Shown: piece by piece, positions 7,470-13,828 of the stretch | How the letters are laid out: the number at the start of each line of letters is the position of its first letter | Numbering within the stretch: the stretch's first letter is position 1 | DNA from: Nitrosopumilales archaeon | GTDB lineage: Archaea > Thermoproteota > Nitrososphaeria > Nitrososphaerales > Nitrososphaeraceae | Direction of reading: 5' to 3' | Assembly: GCA_009665115.1 (NCBI GenBank) | Contig: WJXE01000022.1 | Span: 1 to 14,109, forward strand | Length of the DNA: 14,109 nt | Program-made: the position numbers and the translations under genes | Notes under the pieces: model-generated | What the model was told of the DNA's origin: nothing | The model's input: the letters and a program-made list of their open reading frames with translations, nothing else | Databases searched by the model: none

Positions 7470-8726
7470 CTATGTTCCTTCGCTGAATCCCTCCAAGTAT
7501 AGCCTTTGATCGTCTGTCAGGGCGTCAATGTGGATTCCCATAGATTCCAATTTGGCAAGCGCAATTTGTTTATCTTGGGACGTGTCTATGCCGTATACTA
7601 GTGGTTTCAATGAACCTTTAGATTCCGCGAGTTTCATTACCGATAAAAATTGATTAGCGAAACTCATATCCATAACTTCCGAGGGATGGCCTTCGGCCGC
7701 TGCCAAGTTTACCAATCGTCCCTCGCCAATCAAATAGATTCTGCTACCGCTCTTCAAATTATATTGCGCTGTATGCTCGTTAACTTGTCTTGGGCTTGTA
7801 GATTGTGCCTCTATAGCTGGGATGGAGATTTCTACGTTGAAGTGACCTGCGTTAGCGAGGATTGCGCCATCTTTCATCCTTGAAATATCTCCCCCGTCAA
7901 TCACATCCTTACAACCCGTAGTTGTTATGAAGACATCCCCTATCTCGGATGCGCTGATCATTTGCGCAACAGAGAAACCATCCAACTTTGCCTTTAATGC
8001 CGCTATCGGATCTACTTCTGTCACAATAACGTTAGCACCCATTCCCGCCGCTCGTTTTGCTATCCCTTTGCCTACGTGCCCGTATCCTGCAACTACCACA
8101 TTCTTTCCTGCGAACAGGATATTCGTCGCACGGATAATTCCATCTAGTGCCGATTGACCAGTACCGTATACGTTGTCAAAATCGTGTTTAGTCTCGGCGT
8201 CATTAACTGCTATGATGGGATACTTCAGCTTACCTGCATTTTGTAACGCGCGTAGTCTAACCACACCTGTGGTTGTTTCTTCTGTGCCGCCGTAGATAAC
8301 GGACTTGGATCCATTCATATTTTTGTGCATCTCGACAGTCAGGTCCGCGCCATCATCGATTGTAATATTTGGCCGAATACCAATTACAGAATTGATATCG
8401 TCATAGTACTCCTTTGTGGAGATTCCCCGTCTTGCAAACACCGAAATGTTTTCATGAATAGCCAGGGAAGCAGCCACATCGTCTTGAGTGCTGAGTGGAT
8501 TACATCCGCACCAAGAGAGCTCCGCACCAACTGACTGGAGTACTCTTACTAGTACGCCTGTTTCTTTTGTTACATGTAAACAGCCTGCGATCTTCGTGCC
8601 TTTAAGCGGTTTTTCGCTCTCGTATTTATGTTTTAACGCGACAAGTACAGGCATGTGAACCTCAGCCCAATCTATTCTCTTCTTTCCCTCATCTGCCAGA
8701 GAGGTATCCTTAACATGATAATTCAT
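7470..8726 (-). CDS. ahcY: Adenosylhomocysteinase (S-adenosylhomocysteine hydrolase)
   Basis: NAD-dependent cytosolic enzyme that reversibly splits S-adenosylhomocysteine to adenosine and homocysteine, removing the inhibitory product of SAM-dependent methylation. The 418-aa product carries the family's landmarks: the substrate-domain motif SWCGCNPLSTQDD (71-83); a catalytic region with KHDFDN (180-185); the Rossmann NAD loop GYGHVGKG (214-221); GHFNVEI (294-300); and a C-terminal block EGRLVNLAAAEGHPSEVMD (335-353). It is slightly shorter than bacterial and eukaryotic enzymes, as is usual in archaea. I place the start at ATG 8726 because a TATA box at 8747-8756 is centred 25-26 nt upstream, predicting a leaderless mRNA; a TTG three codons earlier (8735) is the alternative. 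It may be transcribed independently of the phosphoribosyltransferase, whose stop is 244 bp upstream. Confidence 0.96.
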   Translation of the reverse strand: MNYHVKDTSLADEGKKRIDWAEVHMPVLVALKHKYESEKPLKGTKIAGCLHVTKETGVLVRVLQSVGAELSWCGCNPLSTQDDVAASLAIHENISVFARRGISTKEYYDDINSVIGIRPNITIDDGADLTVEMHKNMNGSKSVIYGGTEETTTGVVRLRALQNAGKLKYPIIAVNDAETKHDFDNVYGTGQSALDGIIRATNILFAGKNVVVAGYGHVGKGIAKRAAGMGANVIVTEVDPIAALKAKLDGFSVAQMISASEIGDVFITTTGCKDVIDGGDISRMKDGAILANAGHFNVEISIPAIEAQSTSPRQVNEHTAQYNLKSGSRIYLIGEGRLVNLAAAEGHPSEVMDMSFANQFLSVMKLAESKGSLKPLVYGIDTSQDKQIALAKLESMGIHIDALTDDQRLYLEGFSEGT

Positions 8727-8746
8727 ATGCTCCAAACAAGCGGCCC

Positions 8747-8756
8747 TATACTTTAA
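8747..8756 (-). promoter_or_regulatory. TATA box for ahcY
   Basis: On the minus strand TTAAAGTATA is centred 25-26 nt upstream of ATG 8726, so transcription would start at the ATG. This decides between the ATG at 8726 and the TTG at 8735. Confidence 0.55.
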
Positions 8757-8846
8757 GGATACTGAATACTCGGGCGTACCTGCAATAGTGAATGTAGAAG
8801 TTGCCAGGGAACGGACGTTTACTGGCTATAGTACTAGTAGTACTTG

Positions 8847-8880
8847 TTGGAATGATTCATGCACGCCATAATCATTCCAA
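8847..8880. repeat. Inverted repeat / bulged hairpin upstream of ahcY
   Basis: An 11-bp perfect inverted repeat (TTGGAATGATT at 8847-8857, AATCATTCCAA at 8870-8880) continues, after one bulged C (8858), into three more pairs (ATG/CAT) and a 5-nt loop. That makes 14 bp with a single bulge. It lies in the 244-bp gap between the phosphoribosyltransferase stop and ahcY, about 120 nt before the ahcY start. No T-run follows it on either strand, so a simple terminator is unlikely. Just beside it (8830-8844) AGTACT occurs twice, separated by AGT. An operator or a structured RNA element is possible; neither is shown. Confidence 0.75.
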
Positions 8881-8969
8881 ATCGACTATCTGATATTTTG
8901 TTGTGTCGGATAATTCCTAGCATGAATAACTGCAACTCTTACAATGTCACTAGTTACTAAAGAAGAGAT

Positions 8970-9665
8970 CTAAAAGTGGGCTTCACCTATAAGAATTTCT
9001 CTAACTTGATCATCGGTAATCGATTCAAAATTTTCGTAGAATTGTCCAACAGAGTTAAGCGCTTCAGGGCTGAGGATCACATCTACAGCATCAGCCTCTT
9101 GCCGCAGTATGTCCACAGTTTGCGGAGGGGCCACAGGGACAGCAATTATCAAATAATTCGGACTCTGTTTTCTTATCCAGCGTGCAGCCGCAATAATCGT
9201 AGCACCTGTCGCTATGCCATCATCTGTTAGGATTACAATTCTATCTCTTAATCTGTACTCACGGTTCTTTGGATAGAGTGCGCTGCGATGTTTTATTACC
9301 GCTAGCTGCTTTGCTTTCTCGCGTTCTAGATAGTCTTCCGATAATTTCAACGCTTTGATAAGATACTCGTTCATGTACGTTGTACCATCCTCCATAATAG
9401 CTCCAATCGCGAGTTCTGAGTTTTCTGGAGCTCCGAGTTTTCTGCCCATTGCCACGTCAAAATCAGTAGAAAGTTTTCTAGCTACTATATCCGCTATGAT
9501 TACTCCTCCACGAGGAATACCCAAAACTATTGCTTGGCTTCGATCTCGAGAATTAAGTGAAGGACTCGTACTCAATCTTTCGGCCAGTATGTTGCCGGCC
9601 TGCACTCGGTCTCGGAATTTCAACTGATCTACATTAGATTCCTTCTTTTTTAAAACTTTCATCAT
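8970..9665 (-). CDS. Predicted phosphoribosyltransferase (COG1926-like)
   Basis: Type I phosphoribosyltransferase fold, probably moving a ribose-5-phosphate from PRPP to an unidentified acceptor. In the 231-aa product the hallmark PRPP loop is VILTDDGIATGAT (144-156). Upstream are the substrate-side GIPRGG (49-54) and RKLGAPENSELAIGAI (75-90), which together resemble the COG1926 group rather than the purine or pyrimidine salvage enzymes of known specificity. The open frame extends upstream to 9899, but the extra 78 residues overlap the divergent gene at 9699 and look random, so ATG 9665 (or the adjacent ATG 9662) is chosen. The divergent intergenic space is then only 33 bp. No clear TATA box is seen for this strand. 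The acceptor base cannot be read from the sequence. Confidence 0.85.
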   Translation of the reverse strand: MMKVLKKKESNVDQLKFRDRVQAGNILAERLSTSPSLNSRDRSQAIVLGIPRGGVIIADIVARKLSTDFDVAMGRKLGAPENSELAIGAIMEDGTTYMNEYLIKALKLSEDYLEREKAKQLAVIKHRSALYPKNREYRLRDRIVILTDDGIATGATIIAAARWIRKQSPNYLIIAVPVAPPQTVDILRQEADAVDVILSPEALNSVGQFYENFESITDDQVREILIGEAHF

Positions 9666-9675
9666 AAAGTATAAG
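9666..9675 (+). promoter_or_regulatory. TATA box for the SLOG-family gene
   Basis: AAAGTATAAG is centred about 28 nt before the GTG at 9699, which supports a leaderless transcript with GTG as start. It abuts the start of the divergent phosphoribosyltransferase gene. Confidence 0.5.
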
Positions 9676-9698
9676 ACAAACAGAAATAGTCGAATAGT

Positions 9699-10199
9699 GT
9701 GCGTAAGTTTCAGATCGCTGTGGTTGGATACAATAAAGACAGATGTACTGAGCAGGCGAGAAATATTGCATACGACGTAGGAAAAGAGGTAGCCCGTGCC
9801 GGCGCAGTTTTGGTTTGTGGTGGACTGGGAGGAGTTATGGAATCCGCATGCAAGGGAGCGAGAGAAAATAATGGACTTACCATTGGTATAATACCACAAG
9901 AGGAATTTTCTTTCGCGAATGGATTCTGCGATGTCGTCATCTGTACAGGAATTGGATTCGCCAGAGATTTTATCATAGCTAGTTCTGCCGATGGAATTAT
10001 CGCTATCGGTGGCGGCGTTGGGACTTTGATAGAGATGGCGGTGGGATATATGACAAAGAAGGCTATTGTTGTAATAGCAGGCAGTGGCGGTGTAGCAGAT
10101 ACGTACGCCGGAAAATATTTAGATGAGCGGAAGCGCGTTCCTATACTAGTAGCTAAGGACGCGCGTTCCGCGGTGCAAATATTTTCTGGTAACAAATAA
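9699..10199 (+). CDS. SLOG-superfamily nucleotide-binding protein (TIGR00725/LOG-like)
   Basis: Rossmann-like protein of 166 aa, of the type often mis-annotated as lysine decarboxylase or DprA-related. Visible motifs: an N-terminal strand IAVVGYN; CGGLGGVME (40-48); and a LOG-like signature with Arg89 in GFARD and GGGVGTLIE (104-112), corresponding to the PGGxGTxxE motif of cytokinin-activating phosphoribohydrolases, with Gly replacing the Pro. LOG enzymes split nucleoside monophosphates into base and ribose 5-phosphate; whether this protein does so or only binds a nucleotide is unknown. GTG 9699 is the only start after the upstream in-frame stop and fits the TATA box. Divergent from the phosphoribosyltransferase (33 bp) and convergent with the dehydrogenase (3 bp between stops). 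Confidence 0.83.
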   Translation: MRKFQIAVVGYNKDRCTEQARNIAYDVGKEVARAGAVLVCGGLGGVMESACKGARENNGLTIGIIPQEEFSFANGFCDVVICTGIGFARDFIIASSADGIIAIGGGVGTLIEMAVGYMTKKAIVVIAGSGGVADTYAGKYLDERKRVPILVAKDARSAVQIFSGNK

Positions 10200-10202
10200 A
10201 GT

Positions 10203-11351
10203 TCATTTGCTTTTGTAGCTCTGTAGATAGACATCAGGCTCATAGCGCGAACCATACTTTGCAGCCATCTCTTGCAGCTTCTCCACAACATTTCCTACAC
10301 CAAACATCTCCACTGTCCTAAATAGATCTGTTTTCAGTCCCATGCCAAGTCTGAGCGCCTTGTCGACGTCTTCTTTTGTACATACATTATTTGAAATTAG
10401 CCATGCTGCATTATTAGCTGAAACAGCCACCAAACTTATTGGATTATACTTTGCTGCTTCTTCCGGTGTTAAGTTGACGCGTTCGTAAGTACTTCCACTG
10501 TATTCATAAAAACCCTTGCCTGTTTTCTGCCCAAGATTTTGGGCATCAACCAATTCTTTTATTTTCGGATGCGGGTTTACTATTCTGGTGTCTCTAGTAT
10601 ACATCTCTGATGTGGCCTTGAATATTACATCAAGTCCCGTATAATCGGCGAGCTCAAAAATACCCATAGGGAAACCCATCTTGTACTTTACTGCTGAATC
10701 TATTTGAGTCATCGAGGCTCCGTCCCTTTCTAAACAGTATGCAGCTTCATGTACCAACGGTATAAAAATTCGATTTACAATAAAACCAGCTACATCTTTG
10801 CGGCACAATACAGGTTCCTTACCAACTCGCATTACGAAATCCAAGGCCGTGTCTATGGTATGCTGATTTGTGTCTCGTCCTGGAATGATCTCCACAAGTC
10901 GCATCAATTGCGGTGGATTAAAAAAGTGCAATCCTATGAACCTTTCAGGTCGCCCTGTTAGTGCCGCCATTTCAGTTATCGGCAATGTGCTCGTATTAGA
11001 GGCATAGACTGTTTTTTCTTCCGCAAACTTATCCACATCGGTATAGACTTTCTTTTTAAGACCGAGATCTTCGGGTACTGCTTCTATCAGTAGATCAGTA
11101 TCTCTCAACGACAGTTCTAGGTCTACTTCGGGGGTGATTCTATAGAATATCCTATCCGCTTCTATTTGGGTGATCTTTTGTTTTTCTACGAGTTTGCTCA
11201 GAGACCATTTTACCTTCTCCAATGCTTTATCCAACAAAGAGGATTCTATATCACGTAAAGTAACGTTGTAACCCGCCATTGCACAAACTTGTGCGATCCC
11301 GTGACCCATAATCCCCGAACCGAGGACCGTTATTTTTTTTACCAAGGGCAT
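10203..11351 (-). CDS. 3-hydroxyacyl-CoA / 3-hydroxybutyryl-CoA dehydrogenase
   Basis: NAD-dependent oxidation of a 3-hydroxyacyl-CoA to the 3-ketoacyl-CoA. In thaumarchaea the (S)-3-hydroxybutyryl-CoA to acetoacetyl-CoA step belongs to the hydroxypropionate/hydroxybutyrate CO2-fixation cycle, which is the likely role here. The 382-aa product has an N-terminal Rossmann domain with GSGIMG (11-16). The catalytic set is recognisable: Ser121 in ASNTST, His142 in LHFFNPP and Glu154, with His-Glu 12 apart as in the characterised enzymes, plus Asn193 in FIVNRIF. The all-helical domain (about 185-285) ends in the typical GQKTGKGFYEY, and a second partial helical domain follows (about 300-375). There is no crotonase domain, so it is not a FadB/FadJ fusion. 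ATG 11351 is preceded by an A/T-rich stretch (11378-11391). A role in beta-oxidation or butyrate metabolism cannot be excluded. Confidence 0.92.
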   Translation of the reverse strand: MPLVKKITVLGSGIMGHGIAQVCAMAGYNVTLRDIESSLLDKALEKVKWSLSKLVEKQKITQIEADRIFYRITPEVDLELSLRDTDLLIEAVPEDLGLKKKVYTDVDKFAEEKTVYASNTSTLPITEMAALTGRPERFIGLHFFNPPQLMRLVEIIPGRDTNQHTIDTALDFVMRVGKEPVLCRKDVAGFIVNRIFIPLVHEAAYCLERDGASMTQIDSAVKYKMGFPMGIFELADYTGLDVIFKATSEMYTRDTRIVNPHPKIKELVDAQNLGQKTGKGFYEYSGSTYERVNLTPEEAAKYNPISLVAVSANNAAWLISNNVCTKEDVDKALRLGMGLKTDLFRTVEMFGVGNVVEKLQEMAAKYGSRYEPDVYLQSYKSK

Positions 11352-11406
11352 ATTAAAATATCAACAGTTTTTGGTAGATTTTTAATTTTTCTATAAAAAG
11401 GCACAG

Positions 11407-11416
11407 CTTAATTAAA
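11407..11416 (+). promoter_or_regulatory. Candidate TATA box for the gene at 11443
   Basis: CTTAATTAAA lies about 31 nt before the TTG at 11443. A second A/T element at 11429-11442 would instead start transcription near 11460 and favour ATG 11491. The sequence does not decide between them. Confidence 0.35.
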
Positions 11417-11442
11417 GGACCATTTCATGATATATTTGATAT

Positions 11443-12111
11443 TTGGACGTAGACCTTTTCACCGCAGATTTAGATGGCCTTTCGGCAAAAATGACATCTG
11501 GGGAACGAGACGAACTGGTACAGCGAATGAATTTCGTAAAGTACAGGTTGATCGAATTATACAAGAAAAACTTGGTAAAGATAAACCATTCTGTAATGGA
11601 GCTTGTCTGTGCCAGACACCTTATTCGCTACGGTTATGCCGTCGATGTTGAAAAGCAACTTACAGACATCCTCGTATGTGATCTACATGGGAGTAAAGGA
11701 AACGGAGACACAGTCGTGGAAATTGAAACTGGATTTGTTCCTCCAGATCACGCTCTAGACCCGCTGTCATACTACTACGCAAGAGTCGCAAGCAAGATAG
11801 CAAGATATAGCAGATTCGCAAATCAGTTTGTTCTTGCAACCACACCCGTTAGCATTCTTCCTATACCTGAGATGTACAGGCGACCACCACGCGATAGAAA
11901 AAATGAGGAAATAACCAAGCTTAAACGTGTCTGCGATAAATACTACCGCAACCCCCCTATAACCGAGGAAGAAATTGTAAATGGCAGAATACATATGATC
12001 TATATAATAGACATAGATCAGGGAAATGTGATCGAAATGGATGTGGAATCATATTTTGAATCGGTGCGCCTAATGACGCCAATATCAAGTATAATTTACG
12101 GATGCCGATAG
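11443..12111 (+). CDS. Uncharacterised protein with PD-(D/E)XK-nuclease-like pattern
   Basis: No named family recognised. The 222-aa protein has an N-terminal helical, charged part (1-45). It then shows a layout reminiscent of a restriction-endonuclease fold: a helix containing Glu53 (SVMELVCARHLIRYGY), a strand with Asp75 (TDILVCDL), and a strand VVEIETG with Glu93-Ile-Glu95. That gives an E...D...ExE pattern in which the usual Lys is replaced by Glu. A long helix with Tyr, Arg and Lys (about 107-127), a strand (FVLATTPVSILPIP), another charged helix and a final strand (MIYIIDID) follow, also compatible with that fold. Active nuclease, degenerate nuclease and unrelated alpha/beta protein all remain possible. 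The start is uncertain: TTG 11443 is directly after an in-frame stop region, ATG 11491 is the alternative. Divergent from the dehydrogenase; no operon partner. Confidence 0.7.
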   Translation: MDVDLFTADLDGLSAKMTSGERDELVQRMNFVKYRLIELYKKNLVKINHSVMELVCARHLIRYGYAVDVEKQLTDILVCDLHGSKGNGDTVVEIETGFVPPDHALDPLSYYYARVASKIARYSRFANQFVLATTPVSILPIPEMYRRPPRDRKNEEITKLKRVCDKYYRNPPITEEEIVNGRIHMIYIIDIDQGNVIEMDVESYFESVRLMTPISSIIYGCR

Positions 12112-12694
12112 AAAGTTAATTCATAGATGTCAACTTGAGCATTTATTTCGCTGGCTGTTAAAATTCTTGCCAACCGAGCACTTTGTTGTCGATATTGGCT
12201 ATTTAGTTGTCCTGGGAGGCAGCTTTAATTGCTGCTCAAAGAAAAAAACAAAAAAACATTTCATTTCACTTTCAATGGTGGTTCTTGGCATGCTCGAGAC
12301 GATTGTAACAAATTCGGTAACACTTTAATTGAAGGACGGATCTTGTTTATATGATCATACGTACTACTATAACCACGACGGTTGTAGCACATCTCTTGAT
12401 TATTTTATAATTATTCATTCAGTGAGATCTTTGATAATTGGGTTTCTTTTATTCTGATCAATTAGTTCAGTGGATGTTGGGTTTGGCTAGTCAAGATAAT
12501 TGATTTTTTGCCCTAATTCGCAAGTCATTTGTCAATGGGTTTTATGCAGTATCGTGTTTAGGCTACGATTTTTTGGTTCTAGTGTCGTATTAAATATCAA
12601 ACCGAGCATTCATACTATTACTATATCACATAATTTGAATGTGAATATTCACAAATCATTAGTTATCTTATCTGATGCATAACCAAGGACAATG

Positions 12695-12727
12695 ATCCTC
12701 TATTCCTCTGTCCTAATCCGAGAGGAT
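12695..12727. repeat. Hairpin upstream of the tandem repeat
   Basis: ATCCTCT (12695-12701) pairs with AGAGGAT (12721-12727) around a 19-nt loop. The octamer GATGCATA occurs at 12674-12681 and again at 12725-12732, flanking the structure. No function is evident. Confidence 0.5.
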
Positions 12728-12801
12728 GCATATTGTTCCATTTGCCAGATCAGTTAATAATTTGCTGTTTTGCTACGGATTTCTTCTTTCTCATAATAAA
12801 C

Positions 12802-12891
12802 ACACACCCCATCAGCGGGCATGTTAAACTGACCGACCGAGTAATAACACACCCCATCAGCGGGCATTTTAAACTGACCGACCGACTAATA
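12802..12891. repeat. 45-bp tandem direct repeat, two copies
   Basis: Unit 1 (12802-12846) and unit 2 (12847-12891) are head to tail and match at 43 of 45 positions (differences at unit positions 22 and 40). Each unit begins ACACACCCCATCAGCGGGCA, and its 3' half carries GACC twice (GACCGACCGA). The units are clearly richer in G+C than the surrounding DNA. They end 30 bp before the tsr3 TATA box. The unit length is a multiple of three, so a frame running through them repeats as THPISGHxKLTDR. Confidence 0.95.
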
Positions 12892-12920
12892 AGAGACTAC
12901 GATTGCGAACGTGTTTTAGC

Positions 12921-12930
12921 ACATATTAAA
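12921..12930 (+). promoter_or_regulatory. TATA box for tsr3
   Basis: ACATATTAAA is centred about 28 nt before ATG 12954, predicting a leaderless tsr3 mRNA. It supports ATG 12954 over the in-frame GTG at 12939. Confidence 0.55.
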
Positions 12931-12953
12931 TCACCGGAGTGCGAAGGTCTATA

Positions 12954-13460
12954 ATGCAAGCGCAAGTGCTAATGTACAAGCAGGATGACCCTGCTAAATG
13001 CACTGCTGCGAAATTAGTTAAGTTCGGTCTGGCTGAATCTGTTAGATTTATCCGACCAAATACATTAATATTAGATCCTTTTTGCACAATCGTTCTATCA
13101 ACCCAGGACAGAACTCTCTTCAAATCAGTTTGTGCAGTCGATTGCTCTTGGGAAAGGGCCATAGATACATTGCTGAAAGGAAAAGCAATAAAGAACGGTG
13201 TACGCCGACGCTTGCCTGCATTGTTGGCAGGAAATCCCACCAATTATAGCAAATTATCGAAGTTAACTACCGCAGAGGCATTGGCGGCATCTCTTTTCAT
13301 CTTAGGGTGGAGATCCATGTCAGAAAACATATTGGACAAATTTAAATGGGGGCATACGTTTTTCGAATTAAACTCGGAGATTTTAAGCGATTATACCAAC
13401 GCGGTCAACACCACAGAAATTGTTGAACTCGAGAAAGGATATTTTCCTCATCTAACTTAA
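12954..13460 (+). CDS. tsr3: rRNA aminocarboxypropyltransferase Tsr3 (DUF367)
   Basis: Transfers the 3-amino-3-carboxypropyl group of SAM to a hypermodified uridine/pseudouridine in small-subunit rRNA, a late ribosome-maturation step. The 168-aa product shows the family's blocks in order: an N-terminal DDPAKCTAAKLVKFGLA (11-27); ILDPFCTIVLSTQDR (39-53); DCSW (63-66); the most conserved stretch RRLPALLAGNPTNY (85-98) followed by LTTAEALAASLFILG (104-118); and FKWGHTFFELN (130-140). Length is typical of archaeal Tsr3. ATG 12954 is chosen because of the TATA box at 12921-12930; GTG 12939 would add five residues (MRRSI). Its ATG shares one base with the stop of a doubtful upstream frame (TAATG). 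rnpB follows 25 bp downstream. Confidence 0.93.
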   Translation: MQAQVLMYKQDDPAKCTAAKLVKFGLAESVRFIRPNTLILDPFCTIVLSTQDRTLFKSVCAVDCSWERAIDTLLKGKAIKNGVRRRLPALLAGNPTNYSKLSKLTTAEALAASLFILGWRSMSENILDKFKWGHTFFELNSEILSDYTNAVNTTEIVELEKGYFPHLT

Positions 13461-13465
13461 TATAC
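13456..13465 (+). promoter_or_regulatory. TATA box for rnpB, overlapping the tsr3 stop codon
   Basis: CTTAATATAC includes the tsr3 stop TAA (13458-13460) and is centred about 25 nt before the first base of the P1 helix of the RNase P RNA (13486), the spacing expected for an archaeal promoter. Confidence 0.6.
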
Positions 13466-13485
13466 TTAGAATGGTTAGGCAGAGA

Positions 13486-13768
13486 TGTGAGCTAGCGCGC
13501 GGGTTACTCGAAAGAGAGGAAACTCCTCCCTCATTGCAGGCGCTCGAATTAGCGATAATTAGCTGGAGACAGCTGGCAACGGGACAGAAAAGATATCCAG
13601 CTATGGGGTACTGATGATGGTGAATAGCCTGAGGCTCATAGGAATGGAATGAAAAGGCCGACCCGAGCGGAGCAAGGCCAAACAGAGCACAAGGATCCTG
13701 CATCTGCTCGGGTTGGCCGCTCAGCGGAATCCCGCATAAAACAGAAGGAGGGTTACTACTAGCACACA
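13486..13768 (+). ncRNA. rnpB: RNase P RNA
   Basis: Catalytic RNA of RNase P, which trims the 5' leader of pre-tRNAs. Helix P1 joins the ends: TGTGAGCTAG (13486-13495) pairs with CTAGCACACA (13759-13768), with one A-A mismatch. The universally conserved core is present: GAGGAAACTCC (13516-13526) and, near the 3' end, ACAGA (13741-13745). Together they form P4: AAC(T)CCTCC (13521-13529) pairs with GGAGGGTT (13747-13754), leaving the T at 13524 as the conserved bulged uridine. A GGCAACGGGACAGAAA stretch (13574-13589) resembles the specificity-domain core. A 13-bp stem (13656-13668 with 13706-13718, one G-T pair) forms a peripheral helix. Total about 283 nt, close to archaeal type A RNAs. Ends are set by P1 and may be off by a few nucleotides. 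The minus-strand frame at 13452-13796 is its shadow. Confidence 0.92.
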
Positions 13769-13814
13769 CAATCATACAACATAATGTATGGTTCAATATA
13801 CAGGAGTCTGCAGC

Positions 13815-13828
13815 TCTTTGATTTTTTA
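13815..13828 (+). terminator. T-rich tract downstream of rnpB
   Basis: TCTTTGATTTTTTA includes six consecutive T residues (13822-13827), about 50 nt after the end of P1. It is a plausible oligo-T terminator for rnpB. A small hairpin (CATAC/GTATG, 13773-13790) lies between. Confidence 0.4.

Larger units (their letters stand above)
12112..12938. other. Long AT-rich intergenic region, no convincing gene
   Basis: About 830 bp between the gene at 11443 and tsr3. Short frames exist (for example 12500-12682) but are low-complexity, rich in Ile/Phe/Ser, and lack a promoter or start context, so I do not call them. What is visible: A-rich runs at 12241-12257; a small hairpin at 12367-12387 (CTATAACC/GGTTGTAG around 5 nt); a hairpin at 12695-12727; the 45-bp tandem repeat at 12802-12891; and the tsr3 TATA box. 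No tRNA, C/D-box RNA or mobile element remnant could be recognised. Confidence 0.6.

Noticed and set aside
9666..9899. N-terminal extension of the phosphoribosyltransferase frame by 78 residues
   Set aside because: It overlaps the divergent SLOG-family gene, contains no conserved features, and the family normally begins near the ATG at 9665.
9710..10291. 193-aa minus-strand frame
   Set aside because: Shadow of the SLOG-family gene; it also overlaps the 3' end of the dehydrogenase in another frame.
12500..12682. 60-aa plus-strand frame in the long intergenic region
   Set aside because: Low-complexity hydrophobic and Ser/Ile-rich translation, no promoter at the expected distance, no family resemblance.
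12802..12891. Two-unit repeat as a minimal CRISPR array
   Set aside because: The units are directly abutting with no spacers and there are no cas genes.
13609..13634. C/D-box-like pair (CTGATGATGG then CTGAGG)
   Set aside because: Falls inside the RNase P RNA and lacks terminal stems and C'/D' boxes; coincidental.
13452..13796. 114-aa minus-strand frame
   Set aside because: It covers the RNase P RNA gene almost exactly; the RNA helices explain the sequence.
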